Shown here in pieces: positions 34,770 through 46,674 of a DNA stretch of 64,000 nt. The notes under the pieces were generated by a model. It did no database searches. It was not told where the DNA came from and was given only the letters and a program-made list of their open reading frames with translations. Where the stretch lies: the NCBI GenBank assembly GCA_036345935.2, contig JADWOT020001649.1, positions 18,001 through 82,000 on the forward strand. The letters are read 5' to 3'. Origin of the DNA: Taenia hydatigena (Eukaryota; Platyhelminthes; Cestoda; Cyclophyllidea; Taeniidae). The stretch's first letter is position 1; each line of letters begins with the position of its first letter. The translations under genes were made by a program, and so were the position numbers.

Positions 34770-35224
34770 GCAAAATGTCACATTTTTTCGCTACACAAAG
34801 ACGGTGCACTCCACAGCCAGGAAGTGTGTCAGTTCAACACACTTTGCAGTGACCACGCAAGAAGGCCATTTTAAGGGAAGTAGATGGTAGCGAAATGCAA
34901 CGAGGTTACGTTAGTGCTGATACATTCGCGCTTTTTGAGCGTCAGTCGCTGAGATGGAGTTCGTGTTAGCTGTGCATGCGCCGAACTGAGAGAGTGAACA
35001 GGCTTACAGCATTGCCCAATCAGCCGTCAGTGTTAACCCAATCGCACCTCCGATGAACTCTGCTGACATTCAATCAAATGCTGACCTTGAGTCCCCTCGG
35101 AGTATTTAACCACTTTGCTTTTGGTCGCATTGCAGTCTCTACTCCATCGGTCGCGGCGACCGATTAGGCAACGGAATAGAGTTTGTAGAACAGTTCCTGC
35201 ATGTACGTCAGGGTTTACTAACTT

Positions 35225-35500
35225 TTGGTGCGTAAAATTTTGCCGTGTGTGTATGTAGATCAGAATTCGATGGCTACAACTAATCTATGGTCATTGTCAT
35301 CCACAGCTAAGTTTGTAAAGTGCAGATTTAGTAACTTGACTTGTTTAAGTGCGTGTTTCAAAATGTCTTTTAGTAAGCAAAGCACTACATTCGAGAGCGT
35401 CCTAAAGACAAAACCAAGGAACGAGAGGACCAAAACTGTCGCAGGATCAACTTCCAACGCATCCTCCTTTACGACGACCAATGTCAACCACGAAGGCTAA
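35225..35500 (+). CDS. Counterpart of the antisense frame in copy C
   Basis: A 91-codon frame whose core starts MATTNLWSLSSTAKF after TATGTAGATCAG, matching the copy B frame (51 of 62 residues). It ends FTTTNVNHEG-TAA, a different C terminus from copy B. It runs antisense to the kinase relic. No motif is recognised. Confidence 0.35.
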   Translation: MVRKILPCVYVDQNSMATTNLWSLSSTAKFVKCRFSNLTCLSACFKMSFSKQSTTFESVLKTKPRNERTKTVAGSTSNASSFTTTNVNHEG

Positions 35501-35708
35501 TACGTGTACGGAGGGACTAAGCACTCACGTGACTGCTATTCACCATGCAGCAAACTTCACCACCGACAGCATTGGTCATGCCTAACGCCGAAAAGCTCAC
35601 CTTAATTAGTCTAATCCGGGCAATCTTTGCCAACTCTCGAGGAATCTGTTCACATGAAAAGAATCAGTAGAAAGCTGGATCTGATTTGATCGGTCTACTC
35701 AAAACTGC

Positions 35709-36560
35709 TTAGCAGTGACCTTGGCTTCTGAGGTCAGTAGAGAGGCGAATAAATGAGGCTGCAGTGATACAAAACATAAGACTTGAGAAATCTAATGTGC
35801 CAAAGGAAGGTGACAAGTTCACTAAGATGTTGACGTGGACTTCAAAAAGCTTCTGCTTGTTAAACAATTGCGTTGTGCTCTGTGCTCTACGAGAGAACAA
35901 CATGCTCGTCCAAACCACTCGAGCAGAGGTGTAATCACTATTTCTTGGCACTCTGACGCAAAACTTTCACCGTCAGAGGGGTGCGACATTTGTGCTGCAA
36001 TGTCTGCGACGAGTAGCATCGCACTCAGTGGCATGAGCGCATATTGCAAGCCACGAGGATACCCTGACTCCGGTTATACGCCTTCGTCGTAATTGCGAGC
36101 TCATCCTTTATCTCAAATGCCAGGTTGAAGGGTGCCCTGGTGAAATCAGTCTTTTTGGAGGTCCCGACTCTCGAGACGTGTCTTATGAGTAACCGAAATC
36201 TGCAATTAAAATGTAATCTGAATAAACAATAAGCACATTGTTGGGCTTAACGTCTACGTAGACGATGCGCATGACGTAAAGGCGCTTTAGACCACAAATA
36301 ATCGCAGCTGTAAATTGCGCTTCAATTTTACCGAAGTGGCCAACATGTGAGACGATTCCTGCAAGTCGGATCCACCCTGTAGTACTTGAAAATCATTTAC
36401 GGCGTTGCGTCAACATTGAAGGTACCGGAAGGATAGAGACGAGTCATAGAAATCATGCATGCCTGAATCGACCATCGTTTTAGAGTGGGCACCAAATGGA
36501 GGACAAATATCAAGTCTGAACGGCACTAATTTGGCCATAGCTTTGAGATAACCAAAGCGG
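35709..36560 (-). pseudogene. Protein kinase pseudogene (AGC-like), copy C
   Basis: On the minus strand the catalytic loop reads VYVDVKPNN (36237-36263), again with Tyr-Val in place of His-Arg. The metal-binding motif is intact here as DFG (36192-36200) but is followed after YS by a stop. The region beyond reads QYALMPLSAMLLVADIAAQM and LLEWFGRACCSLVEHRAQ (frame 35822-36049). A C-terminal PSFGTLDFSSLM...STDLRSQ segment (about 35715-35840) is reminiscent of the AGC-kinase tail (FFxxLDFxxL...PPFIPxxTD). Several frame changes separate these pieces, so it is dead. Confidence 0.75.
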
Positions 36561-36643
36561 TATTTAGACTGGGACGAAAATTGTTGCATTTATTGTGCTG
36601 GGACTATTTTTGAGCCCTGTTAATTGCATCAGTAATCGTCTAG

Positions 36644-36744
36644 ATTCTGCTTTCATATGGCACTCTCTTTGGGAGAGGTGGAAGCAGAATTGCCTTGATT
36701 CGCCTAAGTAGTCACTTAGTCGCATTCACCCCATGGGTGTGAAT
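36644..36744. other. Cluster of three hairpins beside kinase copy C
   Basis: Hairpin 1 pairs ATTCTGCTT (36644-36652) with AAGCAGAAT (36682-36690) and has an inner CTCTC/GAGAG stem. Hairpin 2 pairs CTAAGT (36704-36709) with ACTTAG (36714-36719). Hairpin 3 pairs ATTCAC (36724-36729) with GTGAAT (36739-36744) around the palindrome CCCATGGG. Three consecutive stems in 100 bp could mark a structured RNA, a regulatory element or a mobile-element end. Confidence 0.5.
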
Positions 36745-36769
36745 CACAAGCCGATTGACACGGGTAGAC

Positions 36770-36890
36770 CACCCTTAGTCTTGCCCCTTATCTAGTTGTC
36801 ACTAAAATTATGAAAGGGGAAGGAAAAAAGTAGAGCTTAACGTTGATTGCCGCGTACTCTAAAGTGCTATCAGCCTCGTATTCCATGTTT
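36770..36890 (+). repeat. Short duplicated block, partner at 1796-1915
   Basis: Direct-orientation relative of 1796-1915. It lies outside the hairpin cluster beyond copy C of the kinase repeat. Confidence 0.6.
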
Positions 36891-38600
36891 CCATGTAGCT
36901 TAAAGAAAAGACCAGAGCGTCTCATCAGTAACAGCGTGAGCCGACGAGTGATCTTGTAGCATTTGGTTTTGGGGAGCATGATCTAGTTGGCATTGAAAAC
37001 ATCTTTTAAGCGCATTATAGTGGAAAGCGAGGAGCAACTGACTGGGTGTTTTTTCGTTAACATCGCATAAGTTGGAACAGCAACATCACACCTACTAAGC
37101 AATTGTATCGAGACAAATCTGAGTTGCAGACTTCAAAAGCAAATAAGTGATCAACAGTATGTCAACTCGGTCAACCCGAACCAACGAAACTGATTACATT
37201 ACAATCTGCAACGCAGGTCTAAATTGTTATTGGCTGTGGGGAGTGATTTGCGTACACCCAACCCTTTGAGAAGGACACAGCTTACTTCCTAGCATGCCAA
37301 ACTTCGAGCAGGATGACTACGCTCTTATTCATGTCCTATATACTCCTATTATTTGTAGCACCGATTCACCGCTCTCAAGCAATTTGTACCCACTTTAAGC
37401 TTTAGTTACCCATCTTGATTCTGTTCACTCGCTTACTGGAAAAATTAGACGCAAAATTTACTATCTGGGCCTTATATTTTCTAGGCACCTACTGACCGAT
37501 GGGTCAGGCGATTAATTAAAAATGAATGTGCAGATTGCTTAAGTTTCGCCTACATTTTTATGTCCTCATGGAAGTAATTGTGCAGAGAGCACCTCCAATA
37601 CCCAAGTAAAATTTTTGCGTTGATTAAGACTATCACCAACAACAACAACAACATAAGTCAAACCAATTCCGACTTTGTAAAAATTAACCCTAAACAATGT
37701 AATCAATAAAGAAAGCTGCTTAGTTCAAGAAAATTTGTTTTGCACAATGGGTTAGCTACAGGCAAACAAGAAACCTGTAACGTATAAAACAAGAAAGGCT
37801 GCAAATGATGGACGAAATAGGCATATGGTTACTGATTCGGATCAGCATGAATGAACCGTTGTCTCCCATTTCCCTCTCCCACAACAGGCTCACTCTACGT
37901 GCCTCAGAACTACACAAGTAATATTAGGCACGAAAATTGCTACATTCAATCGCAGCTGCGTTCTATGCTCACTGGAGTCTTACTTTTGTTATACACAATG
38001 GTCAGACACTTTAGACACTGTCGGATAGCGTGGATGATTGGAGTGAAAACAGATGATTAAGCACCTACCTAGTTCAAAACAGTGAAGGTGATTGACCGCT
38101 AAGCTGAGTGTTGGCATGAGGAACGGTGGCACTATGATTGAACAGTTTTACACAGAAAAGTGTCTGCTGATGACAATGCGTGCATTGGGTGTTCGATTTG
38201 GTACCTACATTTCGACTCCTTACTTTTTTTCTACTTAAGTGTCACGAGAACGCCTCTTACTTCTGAATCCCTCACGCGACTTTACTTTACTTTACTTTCT
38301 TTACCTCGTATTTTCACACCTTTGCATTGCCAATCTTTAAGTCTAAACTGCTTTATCTTTGTTCTAAGTGCACAAACCTTTCCTCACTTTTTCATTTTCC
38401 TTTATTACCGTGATTTCTTAGCTCTCCTTGCCGATATAGACAACTTGCACTTTAAGTGTGCCGACATTTCCTGATTTTATAGCAAGACCTGCTGCAAGAA
38501 TTTACAAAAGTACGCAGCCGAATCGCATAACTGGGCAACTCGAGATCAATACAGACAAGGTAAAGCGCATCCCTAGACCTGTAGTGTCCCAGCTTTCCTT
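36891..38600. other. Unassigned stretch
   Basis: This stretch contains a (CAA)5 run at 37637-37651, an (ACTTT)4 run at 38279-38299, and frames at 37851-38060 (+, 69 codons) and 38160-38474 (+, 104 codons, pyrimidine-driven Leu/Phe/Ser content). No motif, RNA gene or repeat relationship was found. Confidence 0.3.
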
Positions 38601-38637
38601 GCCACGATAGACACCCTTCACCTCGACCACAACTACG

Positions 38638-38985
38638 GTGTCCGATTTTAAAAGGAAACTGCTGCAATCTCTTACAGAAGGTAACGAGCTGTTGATACCC
38701 AAGTCTGAGGAAGTTTGCATTAGTGTAAATAAAAACAAATGGAGCTCTGTACTTTTGCTAGTACCGAATTCGTTGCCGAAATTGGACTGCCATGCCACGC
38801 CAAACAATTGCAGGAGAGCCTACTAGCAAGTCTTAATATTGAACAAGTCTGGATCAAAATCGCATGTATTTGCGCTATCGCAACTTTCTTTGCCAAAACG
38901 GACTCCCCACATATCGAACATGCCAAAATTGCTAGATATGTGAACAAGAACTGCTACAAGCAAGTGCAAAAGGAAGCCAAATGGT
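38638..38985 (+). CDS. Exon-like region with a candidate transmembrane helix
   Basis: Two overlapping + frames cover the region. One opens MSDFKRKLLQSLTEGNELL (38638). The other, from 38739, contains LPCHAKQLQESLLASLNIEQ, then the hydrophobic run VWIKIACICAIATFFAK, and ends YKQVQKEAKW immediately before GTGAGT at 38986. A short helix, one hydrophobic span and a Lys-rich tail recall small single-span mitochondrial subunits in layout only. A frameshift between the two frames or an unrecognised splice is needed to join them. Confidence 0.3.
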
Positions 38986-39574
38986 GAGTTTCATTTCTGG
39001 CTGATTTTAGGTTAAAGAGGGGAGCAAAGGGTTTCGCTCTATACCCCTGTTGAAAGCGTTTACAGAACAAAACATGCATATAGCTATCAACTTCAACCAG
39101 TTCTGATCACTGAGAGTGCGTACTCGTTCAATGTCAACTGTGTCATCCTAGGCGCTCTTATCATCGGCCAAACCTTGCTCTTTTACAAGTTGATAAAGGA
39201 ACTGCCGCAAACAACTACTGAATAGAATAGGGTGCTAGAATACAATTTTGGTCGGCTCTATATCTAAATAGACCAAAAATAGCGCAACTTTACGTTCCTT
39301 CGTTATTTTAACTTGCTTTGTCAAAATAAGCTACTTAAACATCGGCCAGGTTCAAACTTTAATGCACAACACGGAAAATACCACAGCTACCAGCGATGGA
39401 AGGAAGAGTCAAGTACAAAATTAAATAATTTTGATAAAATATCAAGATCACAGGTATGTACTTATGCTGTCCCAGTTTTCGTATTAAAAGTATTTGCACT
39501 GCATTGTGTTCATTCCTAGGCATCAAACGTCCTACAATTGAAATGCGTTTTGCTGGAGCGCAGGTAGCCTAACA

Positions 39575-40445
39575 CTTATAGCCTAATCCTAACCAAATTT
39601 AGATTTAATAAACAAAATTTGGCGCGTCCTTATTTTCTTTAATGCACACTCTCAGTCCAGCTGCATGACACAAAGCGTTATAGTTTCAAAGGAGATCTGC
39701 GTATCATTTGCAAAAGAGAGCCTACTACTAAGCAGTTAAGTAAGTCGGAGCCTTATTATGATCACTTTAGGACTGAAGTAAAAAAATTCTTAGGGCACAG
39801 TACACTTTGTCTAATTTGGCATTGTTTTACTTGTGTAATGCCTTATGCATACACTGATCCAAACTCCCATTTAAAAGCCGATCCCATTCTGACCTTTCCG
39901 ACGGCGGTGAGCAGCTATTTGGAAGTTAAGTCCTTTTCTCGCCTTGTCTTAAAGGCTTTTAACTATAACTTCATAGCTACTAAATAACCCAGAATTACCA
40001 ACATTTGTATAGGTGTAGGTCGGTGCTATGGCAATTTACTGCGCATTAATGATTAAAATCTTGGTAATAAGCAGTAAAGTCTAATTATCCAGTAAACAGT
40101 TATTTTTAGTTAATGCATGGCAAGTGTGGTAAGAAATCATGAAATGCAATTTATTCTTACCTGCGATATGTGCAAAGCAATGCCAAACGTGGGACCCTTA
40201 TCTTGAATTCCTCGTTAAAGGACGCAGTGCATTCTAATGAAATTCATGTCCCATAAATCCATTTTTACCGGGTAATTCTCTGAAAAACTTAGCTCACTTT
40301 TGCCTAAATCATGTCATTTTGGCGTTACGATGGTCCCACTTACCAACGAGGTGGAAAGCAGTTACCGCTGATGACCTCCAAAATGTTTAACGACTTAATT
40401 AACTTAAAGACTCGTTTCACCTAACAAAATATGCAATCGACAACC
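39575..40445 (+). pseudogene. 0.87-kb duplicated unit D1 with decayed coding part
   Basis: Aligns in reverse with 54937-55815. Shared anchors are CCTAATCCTAA at the 5' end, ATGCCTTATGC near 39840, AATTTATTCTTACCTG near 40150 and GAGGTGGAAAGCAGTTACCG near 40350. Here the 3' part reads RWKAVTADDLQNV-stop, with two more stops nearby, whereas D2 keeps the same stretch open. This copy is the more degraded one. Confidence 0.7.
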
Positions 40446-43400
40446 GGCGTGCGTCAAAAAAAATTACAAAGAGCATGCGTATTTATTTTTGGTCTCAAAT
40501 GATGCGTAATGCATTTCAAAATGACTAGGTTCTATAAACTTCATTGGATTTAAATCTGCCACTCATCATACGCGCGTGCCTATATTTAGCAAAATACTTT
40601 TTTGCGTTCTGTTCTATTTATGTTTATAGACGAGTTTTAGGAACAACATCTTTGTCTCATTCTTTTCGAATATCAAATCTACTTTGCACTAATCTGTACC
40701 TACGAAATGATACGGCAAGTAAAAGTGATCTTAGGTACACCAAAATTGCACATTTCTTGTGCATTCAAAGGTGGTTTTTTGCAAAGTGTAGGCGTACAAC
40801 AGGTCAAAACATATTGGGGAGCGATATAATATTTCCACCAACAGCAGCTCAACAAACAAGGAGATCATAACGTGTGCTAGGCACTACACCATGTAGTGTC
40901 CCTTTTGTTTGGCAACTCATTCCTTAAAATAAACAAAGCATGCACTTTGAATCTAATAATGCTTTTATTTATTTCTTGACTATGCTTGTTTGATCGAAAG
41001 CACGCTAAAAATCAATATTATTATGACACGGTCTATGAGCGTCATTAATTTATTTATAGGCTGTTGTCGCAAAGCAATTTTGCTATCTATACAACTAACC
41101 GTGTGAGAGAGACATGCGATTCAGGAAAACCGACATCATTATTAAAGGCCAGGCTCCTTTACTACGTTCTCTGAACAAATGAGCTCTTATTAATAAAATT
41201 TGTCCAAGAGGAATATTGTAGAAGCGTGCAGCAAGTATTTGCGCGGTAGCAACACCACAATTTGTTAGGTTGGGTTAGATTCGGCTCATCAGCTACGAGA
41301 AGTCGACAAGGGCTGAAGTAGGAGCCCTGGTGTGTGGTTCGACTGACAATTGCAAGCGGCTCTACTGCTTGCGAAGTCCTGTAGGTGGGTGGTGGGTCGG
41401 TGCGCAGCGGTTTTATTGTCTGATAGGTGGATTTCTCTTCTCTGCCACCTTCCCTCCCCACATTGCTCACGACTAGTTGTTGAAAGAAGTGGAAGTTGGG
41501 TTGACAATGGTAAGGAGAAGGGTGGTCTTCCTCCTTCCAAGTCACTCCAAGGAACTTGCTCACGACTCTTCAATTAACGCGTTCTTCGCAACGTCTTCTT
41601 ATGAAACAACACCACTGTCTTATTGATTATGCGGAGACTGCTTTTATTAACAAAATGAATGCAGACGGATGCCTCTCTTCTGCTTTTTCTTCTCCTCGGC
41701 CTCTTTTGCAATCCCCCTCATCTGTGTGCAACCCCCCACTCCAACCAACGTCTGATCAAATAGCCACCCTGACGTGCAACTCCTACTGAGCGTCAATTCA
41801 GTAGAAATAATATTCCGCCTTCAAAACATTGCAGCAGTAGAGACTGTCAGCAGGTAGACACCGCATGGGATAAGAGTTGTGACGACAATCGTCCTTTTTC
41901 TCCTCCATCTGTGCCCTTGTTGGTGACACAGTAACGAAGCATGCAAACTACTTTGTGACACAGTAGTTACCGCTGCTAGGAATGTTTTGTTTAGAATGCA
42001 AGCCGTATGTAAATTGGAGCCTTACCTTCTTCTGGTGGAGGTTGTGCTGATGGTAGTTTGGGTAGGCATGCATGCATGTATGCATTTTCATCCCAACGTG
42101 GTGACGCAGTGTGTTGAGAAGGTAGCACCGCTGCATTTGCTATGATGGTGAAGGAAGAAGGTATCGCAACTCTCACACCACGCTACGCCTACAAGGGTGT
42201 TTCCAAAGGCAATTTCACGAATATCCCTCCGTGCAATGTTTCTCAGTTAGCGAGCTCTGCACGGCCAGTGGCAACTTATCCCGCTTAAATTCTTGGGCAC
42301 AATAAAGATGTGCATCCTACCTCCGTCTTTCTCCCCACAGGTCCTCACTTCCACTCCCAAAGATGAGGCCACCGCGGAAACGATGCGGGCACCAATTCCT
42401 GCTGACCGGAAGCATACCGACTCGTCCCCATCCCCTTCCTCCTCCTTTTCTTTCTCTTCCTTTTCCCTTCTTCTAGTGTAGTTTACAGTCACTTGGTTTG
42501 GTAGCAGTTTCCAACACCGCTCACCAGATGTGCCAACATTTAGAAACGCCTTACTTTACAAGGGGCATAGTCCGATTTCAGTCTTCTATATACACGCAAG
42601 CAACGTAGCAACCTAAAGTATACGCATACACACAATTTAAGAGAGACGAGGCTATAATCCTAGCGCCCCTCAACCGCAAATACTTTTCAAACTTCACCGC
42701 ACAACTAACGACTTTGCGATGGCAATGGCTGTAGCGACCCGAGGCTCCCTCAAAGGCAAAGGAAGGCAAAATACTAGAGTAGAATGTGTATATATACAAC
42801 GAGCAGAGAAAAAAATAAGCTGCTGACATGATCCTGAGGCCAGCTTACGCAGTTAGGGCAATATGACCACCTCTGTGATCCTGACCGATAACAGTAGTTC
42901 ACACAAGCCAAGTGCTACAATGGCACTTAAAATCAAACCAAATAACGTGCTGTGATACCAGACCAGATTAATTTTGTGAGACTGAACTAAGTACTGCATT
43001 ACCCATGTGCACGATTTTGACTTACCAAGGTAGAATGTTTGTAGACTTCTTGTTCAATTAATACGTCTATTGTCTCTTTAAGAGATTGTCTGCACATTTG
43101 GGAAGGAGAACTGGAACCCAGTCCAGCAAAGGCTCACCATAAGTTTACTTGCCTTCTGCAATATTTTAACGCCCTTCTTAGTGCCCACCAGTGCGTTGCT
43201 TGGCTTCTCAACTGACCTCTAACCCAATTTGAGGACTTTATTATTGCGTCGTTATGTGCGGTAGACTTCAAAGGCAAGTGTTTTCGATGCAATCCCTGTC
43301 TAGACCCACGCTTATACCCTTTATAAATGAATAAAGACGTTTCTCATTAATGCTCTTCGTAGCTCTACATGAATGATTCTGGGATCTTGAATTTTTGTAT

Positions 43401-44194
43401 TCCCCATTCGCTTAAATTTGCCCTTTGGATCACATACCTTCCCACTTCGCTTCAATCTCACTATTATGTGGTGAACTAACCCATTTTTAGTGCATTTCAC
43501 ACCGCACATTTATTATGTATCACTAGTGTGCCCTTATTTGTCACAAGTTATACATACAACTTTAATTTTCCATTTACAAATTTTCGCCTTTAAGGTCGTT
43601 GGTCGTCTGGCGGCGTTGCAAAGGCCATTGACCATTTGCCTGTGTACCATGACTTAAGTCTACTGAACAATGTAAGTTGCAGTTAGAAGTTATGTAAAAG
43701 CCGTCAAGAAATTAGAGCCGCAATAAATCACAAACAAAAGTACGTTTCCCTAGGCCTTATAAATCAACTTGGAAACAAACACCAAGCTTGGCGATTCTCA
43801 AAACAAACGCTAAATCACTGTTCAAATTGCAAAACTAATAGCCAAGGACTCTTGCGATCTTATTTTAGCGCCCTTTAAATCTAGAATTTGCTGCTAGTTT
43901 TGTCACTTACATTTGCCAAGGAATTTATTTCGATTACATTGTTACTTTGTAAATCTATCACTCAAAACAAAAGCTAAAGATTTTAAATAGTTTTTTGCTT
44001 GTATAAATGCAAACAAACTAGATGTTGATTTGTTTTATCGATCAGCATTAAAATGGCCAACTAGATTTGTGCGCGAAGTACGTGAGCAGTGTTTCTTTTG
44101 GTGGTCATTATTTTCGGTTCATTGGACTTAACTAGCTCGAACAAGTTGGAAGGCGGTAAGTATTTGGCATTTTTTGCTGTTTTTAATTTGTTAT
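40446..44194. other. Unassigned stretch
   Basis: Frames of 108 codons (40544-40870, +) and 133 codons (41162-41563, -) lack motifs. An AATAAA lies at about 40928, after the first. Low-complexity C/T tracts occur at 42420-42480. I see no kinase, D-unit or palindrome-related block, tRNA or snRNA here. Confidence 0.3.
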
Positions 44195-44755
44195 GTGTTA
44201 TTAGGTCCTTTTCATGTCGATTGGCTTCCTTTGTACGCCTACTTGCTAGAGTAAACTCAAAGGCTTCATAATGGGAATGTTAAGACGTTTTTTTGTTTTC
44301 CAGCTGCAAATTCCACCTACGTCCATTATTCGCCATGCAATATTTTAAGTAACAAACAACATTGTTTCGGCAATTTGTCAACCAGTTAGTTTTTTTAATG
44401 ACTGTGGATTTTGGTTAATGAGTCGTAATTTTGTTGAGGAGTGCTTTAACTTTGCTAAGTGCTTGGCGCATACTCATTATTTTCGCTAGAAAGTATTCAT
44501 TATATGCCTTATTGTCTATAACTTTGAACCGTGCATTTGTTAGGTCGGATGTTGACGTCGCCGTCAAAAATTTGTGCTTTGCGAAAAATGGAGGTGCTAT
44601 GAGGGTGCAATGGATGCGAATCTCGACTTGGCTATCGCTTCCCAAGTAAGCGATAGCTTCCTCAGGTAAGATTGGATCGCAAATACTGTTGCTGTCTTTT
44701 CTATGCAGCAATTGATTCGGTCTGCGTCCTTATTTTGGGTTGAAACATGCTTGCA
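44195..44755 (-). repeat. Tandem unit E1
   Basis: First of two direct units offset by 606 bp. Shared anchors are GATTGGCTTCCTTT (44219) versus GATTGGCTTTCTTC (44825), TAATTTTGTTGAGGAGTG versus CAATTTTGTTGAGAAGTG, CTCATTATTTTC versus TTCATTATTTTC and GGTAAGATTGGAT at the end. The minus-strand reading is the coding-like one. Confidence 0.75.
44415..44711 (-). CDS. 98-codon frame in tandem unit E1
   Basis: The minus-strand frame begins MLHRKDSNSICDPILPEEA, contains GSDSQVEIRIHC and FFAKHKFLTATSTSDLTNAR and ends LLNKITTH-stop. Unit E2 keeps recognisable pieces (GSDSEGGGRTHC, FLAKEEVLTGSASTS) but with stops. D2 shares the ILPE start context (ATTCTTACCTGAG). The frame is basic and Ser/Thr-rich with no known motif. 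E1 is the best preserved copy of whatever this unit encoded. Confidence 0.4.
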   Translation of the reverse strand: MLHRKDSNSICDPILPEEAIAYLGSDSQVEIRIHCTLIAPPFFAKHKFLTATSTSDLTNARFKVIDNKAYNEYFLAKIMSMRQALSKVKALLNKITTH

Positions 44756-44800
44756 TCACATTTTTGTGAGGTTCAAGATCCGTTCGTTTTAGTTTCTTGG

Positions 44801-45361
44801 TTGCTATTACGTTCTCTGAATGTTGATTGGCTTTCTTCATACGCCTACGTGCTAGCGTAGACGCAAGGGTCACGTGATGTGACTGTTGGAACGTATTTCC
44901 AACTGCAGTGTTTACTCACGTCCACTTTTTTCTTTGCAATACTGTAGGCGAGAATTTGGGATTGTTATGGCAGTTTGTAATGGTTTCGTTCTTTAATGAC
45001 GGTGGATTTGGCTTAGTGAGACAATTTTGTTGAGAAGTGTTTCAGTTCCACTGACTACTTCGTACCTATTCATTATTTTCTTGCTAAAAGGCATTTATTA
45101 TACCTACATGCCTTTAATCCACTCCCTTTATCCGCTTACATACTAGGTAGACGTTGAAGAGGTAGATGCAGATCCTGTCAAGACTTCTTCTTTTGCCAAG
45201 AAGGGCGACATTATCTGTCAGCAATGAGTGCGGCCCCCGCCTTCGCTATCACTTCCCACGTTCCTCGGGTAAGATTGGATTGCTGTAAGTGAATTTTTGC
45301 CGTCGATTTTGTATAGCTATAGGTTTGATTTGCGTTCCCATTTAGGGTAGGAGCAAGCCTT
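44801..45361 (-). repeat. Tandem unit E2 (degraded)
   Basis: Second direct unit of the E pair. It is more degraded: the minus-strand frame corresponding to E1 is interrupted at several codons. The units are adjacent, so they probably arose by local tandem duplication. Confidence 0.75.
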
Positions 45362-46674
45362 TACCATTCATCTGTAGACCATTTTGTATTTCATGTGGGG
45401 CAAAAGGTGTGTTATTTTCATTACTATGATATCCGTGTTGGCGGATCACACATACATATATGGAGGGCGTGAGACACTTGGAGACTTCACTGCTCATTGA
45501 CTTGGAGACCAGGTTTATTCTTGTGCTGGTGTGATCTTTGCGAAGCGTGTTGTGGGGAGGGTGTCGGTGATGGCTTAATGGCGGGCTCAGTTTTGACGAC
45601 ATGAGTTGGTGTCTGGGCGAGGTAGCCGCAGCAGAAGCGGAGGAAGGAGTGACTAGTGGGAAGCATTCGCATCACTACGCAGATTGTACTTTGCAGCAGT
45701 CTTAAACGTTTGCTTGTTAAGGTGTTTTCTCCCATCATTAGTTATGTTGGGAGACGTTAGCTTTGCAGCGTATTAGACATCCATGCATTGGCTCTTCCAT
45801 TGTTTGCTTTATTCCTTTTCGGATGCTACAAAATTACTGTGGCGGTGAGGTAACATTTGATGAGTCTGTGGAATGGTAAGCAGTACGAGCTCGTGGAGTC
45901 ATTGGCGGAGGCGTCCTCGTCTCGGCTGTGCGATGTGGATGTCGGGATGGACGATGTTGGTGTGTGTTGGATGGCATAGCGGTAGGTGTGAGAAGGGTGA
46001 GAAGGGCGTGGGCGCATGCTGAATAGACTAACTGGAGTGTAACACTGATGGGCTGGGTGCGGAGGGGCGGGCTTATTTTTCGCGTCGATAAGTTGCGCTG
46101 GTGATTGTGTTAATACGGAGAAGATGGAGGGGAAGAGGAGGAGAGGTGTTACAGATCTTTTTTTCAAAAATACCATAGGTGCTTATCTTTTCGTAAATTT
46201 GGGTGTGTGTGTGTGCGTGTGTGGGCATTTCTTACTGTCTACTAATTGTTTTGTTGCATGTGAATCTACGCGTATTGATATTTTCAAGGTCGTCTAAGGC
46301 TCGTTTTTAGTTCCGTAAACGTGTGTGTGTATAGGGATCCCTTTTTTGTTAATGAGGTTCTAGAAAGAAAATTTGACGTGTTTTGGTTGGTTGTTGAATG
46401 GCAACGCTTTTTCGCGTTCGCTCTATGTGCTGAACAATGGAGTAGAGGGGATTGATTGGAGTGGGTAGGTAGGTGGGGTGTTATTTGAATAAGGAGGGAA
46501 TGATGTTCTGATGGTGAATGAGGCCTCGTTTGATGGGAGGGAAGCCGAGGGGGAGAACTTGGCTTTACATGGTGCTAAAGTGGTCGCGGGTCCAAAGTAT
46601 AACAAAAGGAAATTTTCACTTCCTCTGGCGCATTATGTGGTAGGCATGGGGACTTGAGTGAGTGGCACTAGGCG
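45362..46674. other. Unassigned stretch with (GT)n run
   Basis: It contains a (GT)6 run at 46203-46214 and another short GT run near 46320. Minus-strand frames of 83-116 codons between 45487 and 46176 are Pro/Ser/His/Thr-rich and look compositional. No gene is supported. Confidence 0.3.

Larger units (their letters stand above)
34770..36605 (-). repeat. Kinase-bearing repeat, copy C
   Basis: Reverse-complement relative of copy B. Homology resumes at GCAAAATG near 34770 and ends near the AATAAATGCAACAA equivalent at about 36585-36605. Together with B it gives the palindrome an older, more diverged outer pair. Confidence 0.75.

Noticed and set aside
41162..41563. The 133-codon minus-strand frame as a gene
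   Set aside because: Overlapping frames of similar length occur on both strands in this GC-richer patch, which is typical of composition rather than coding.
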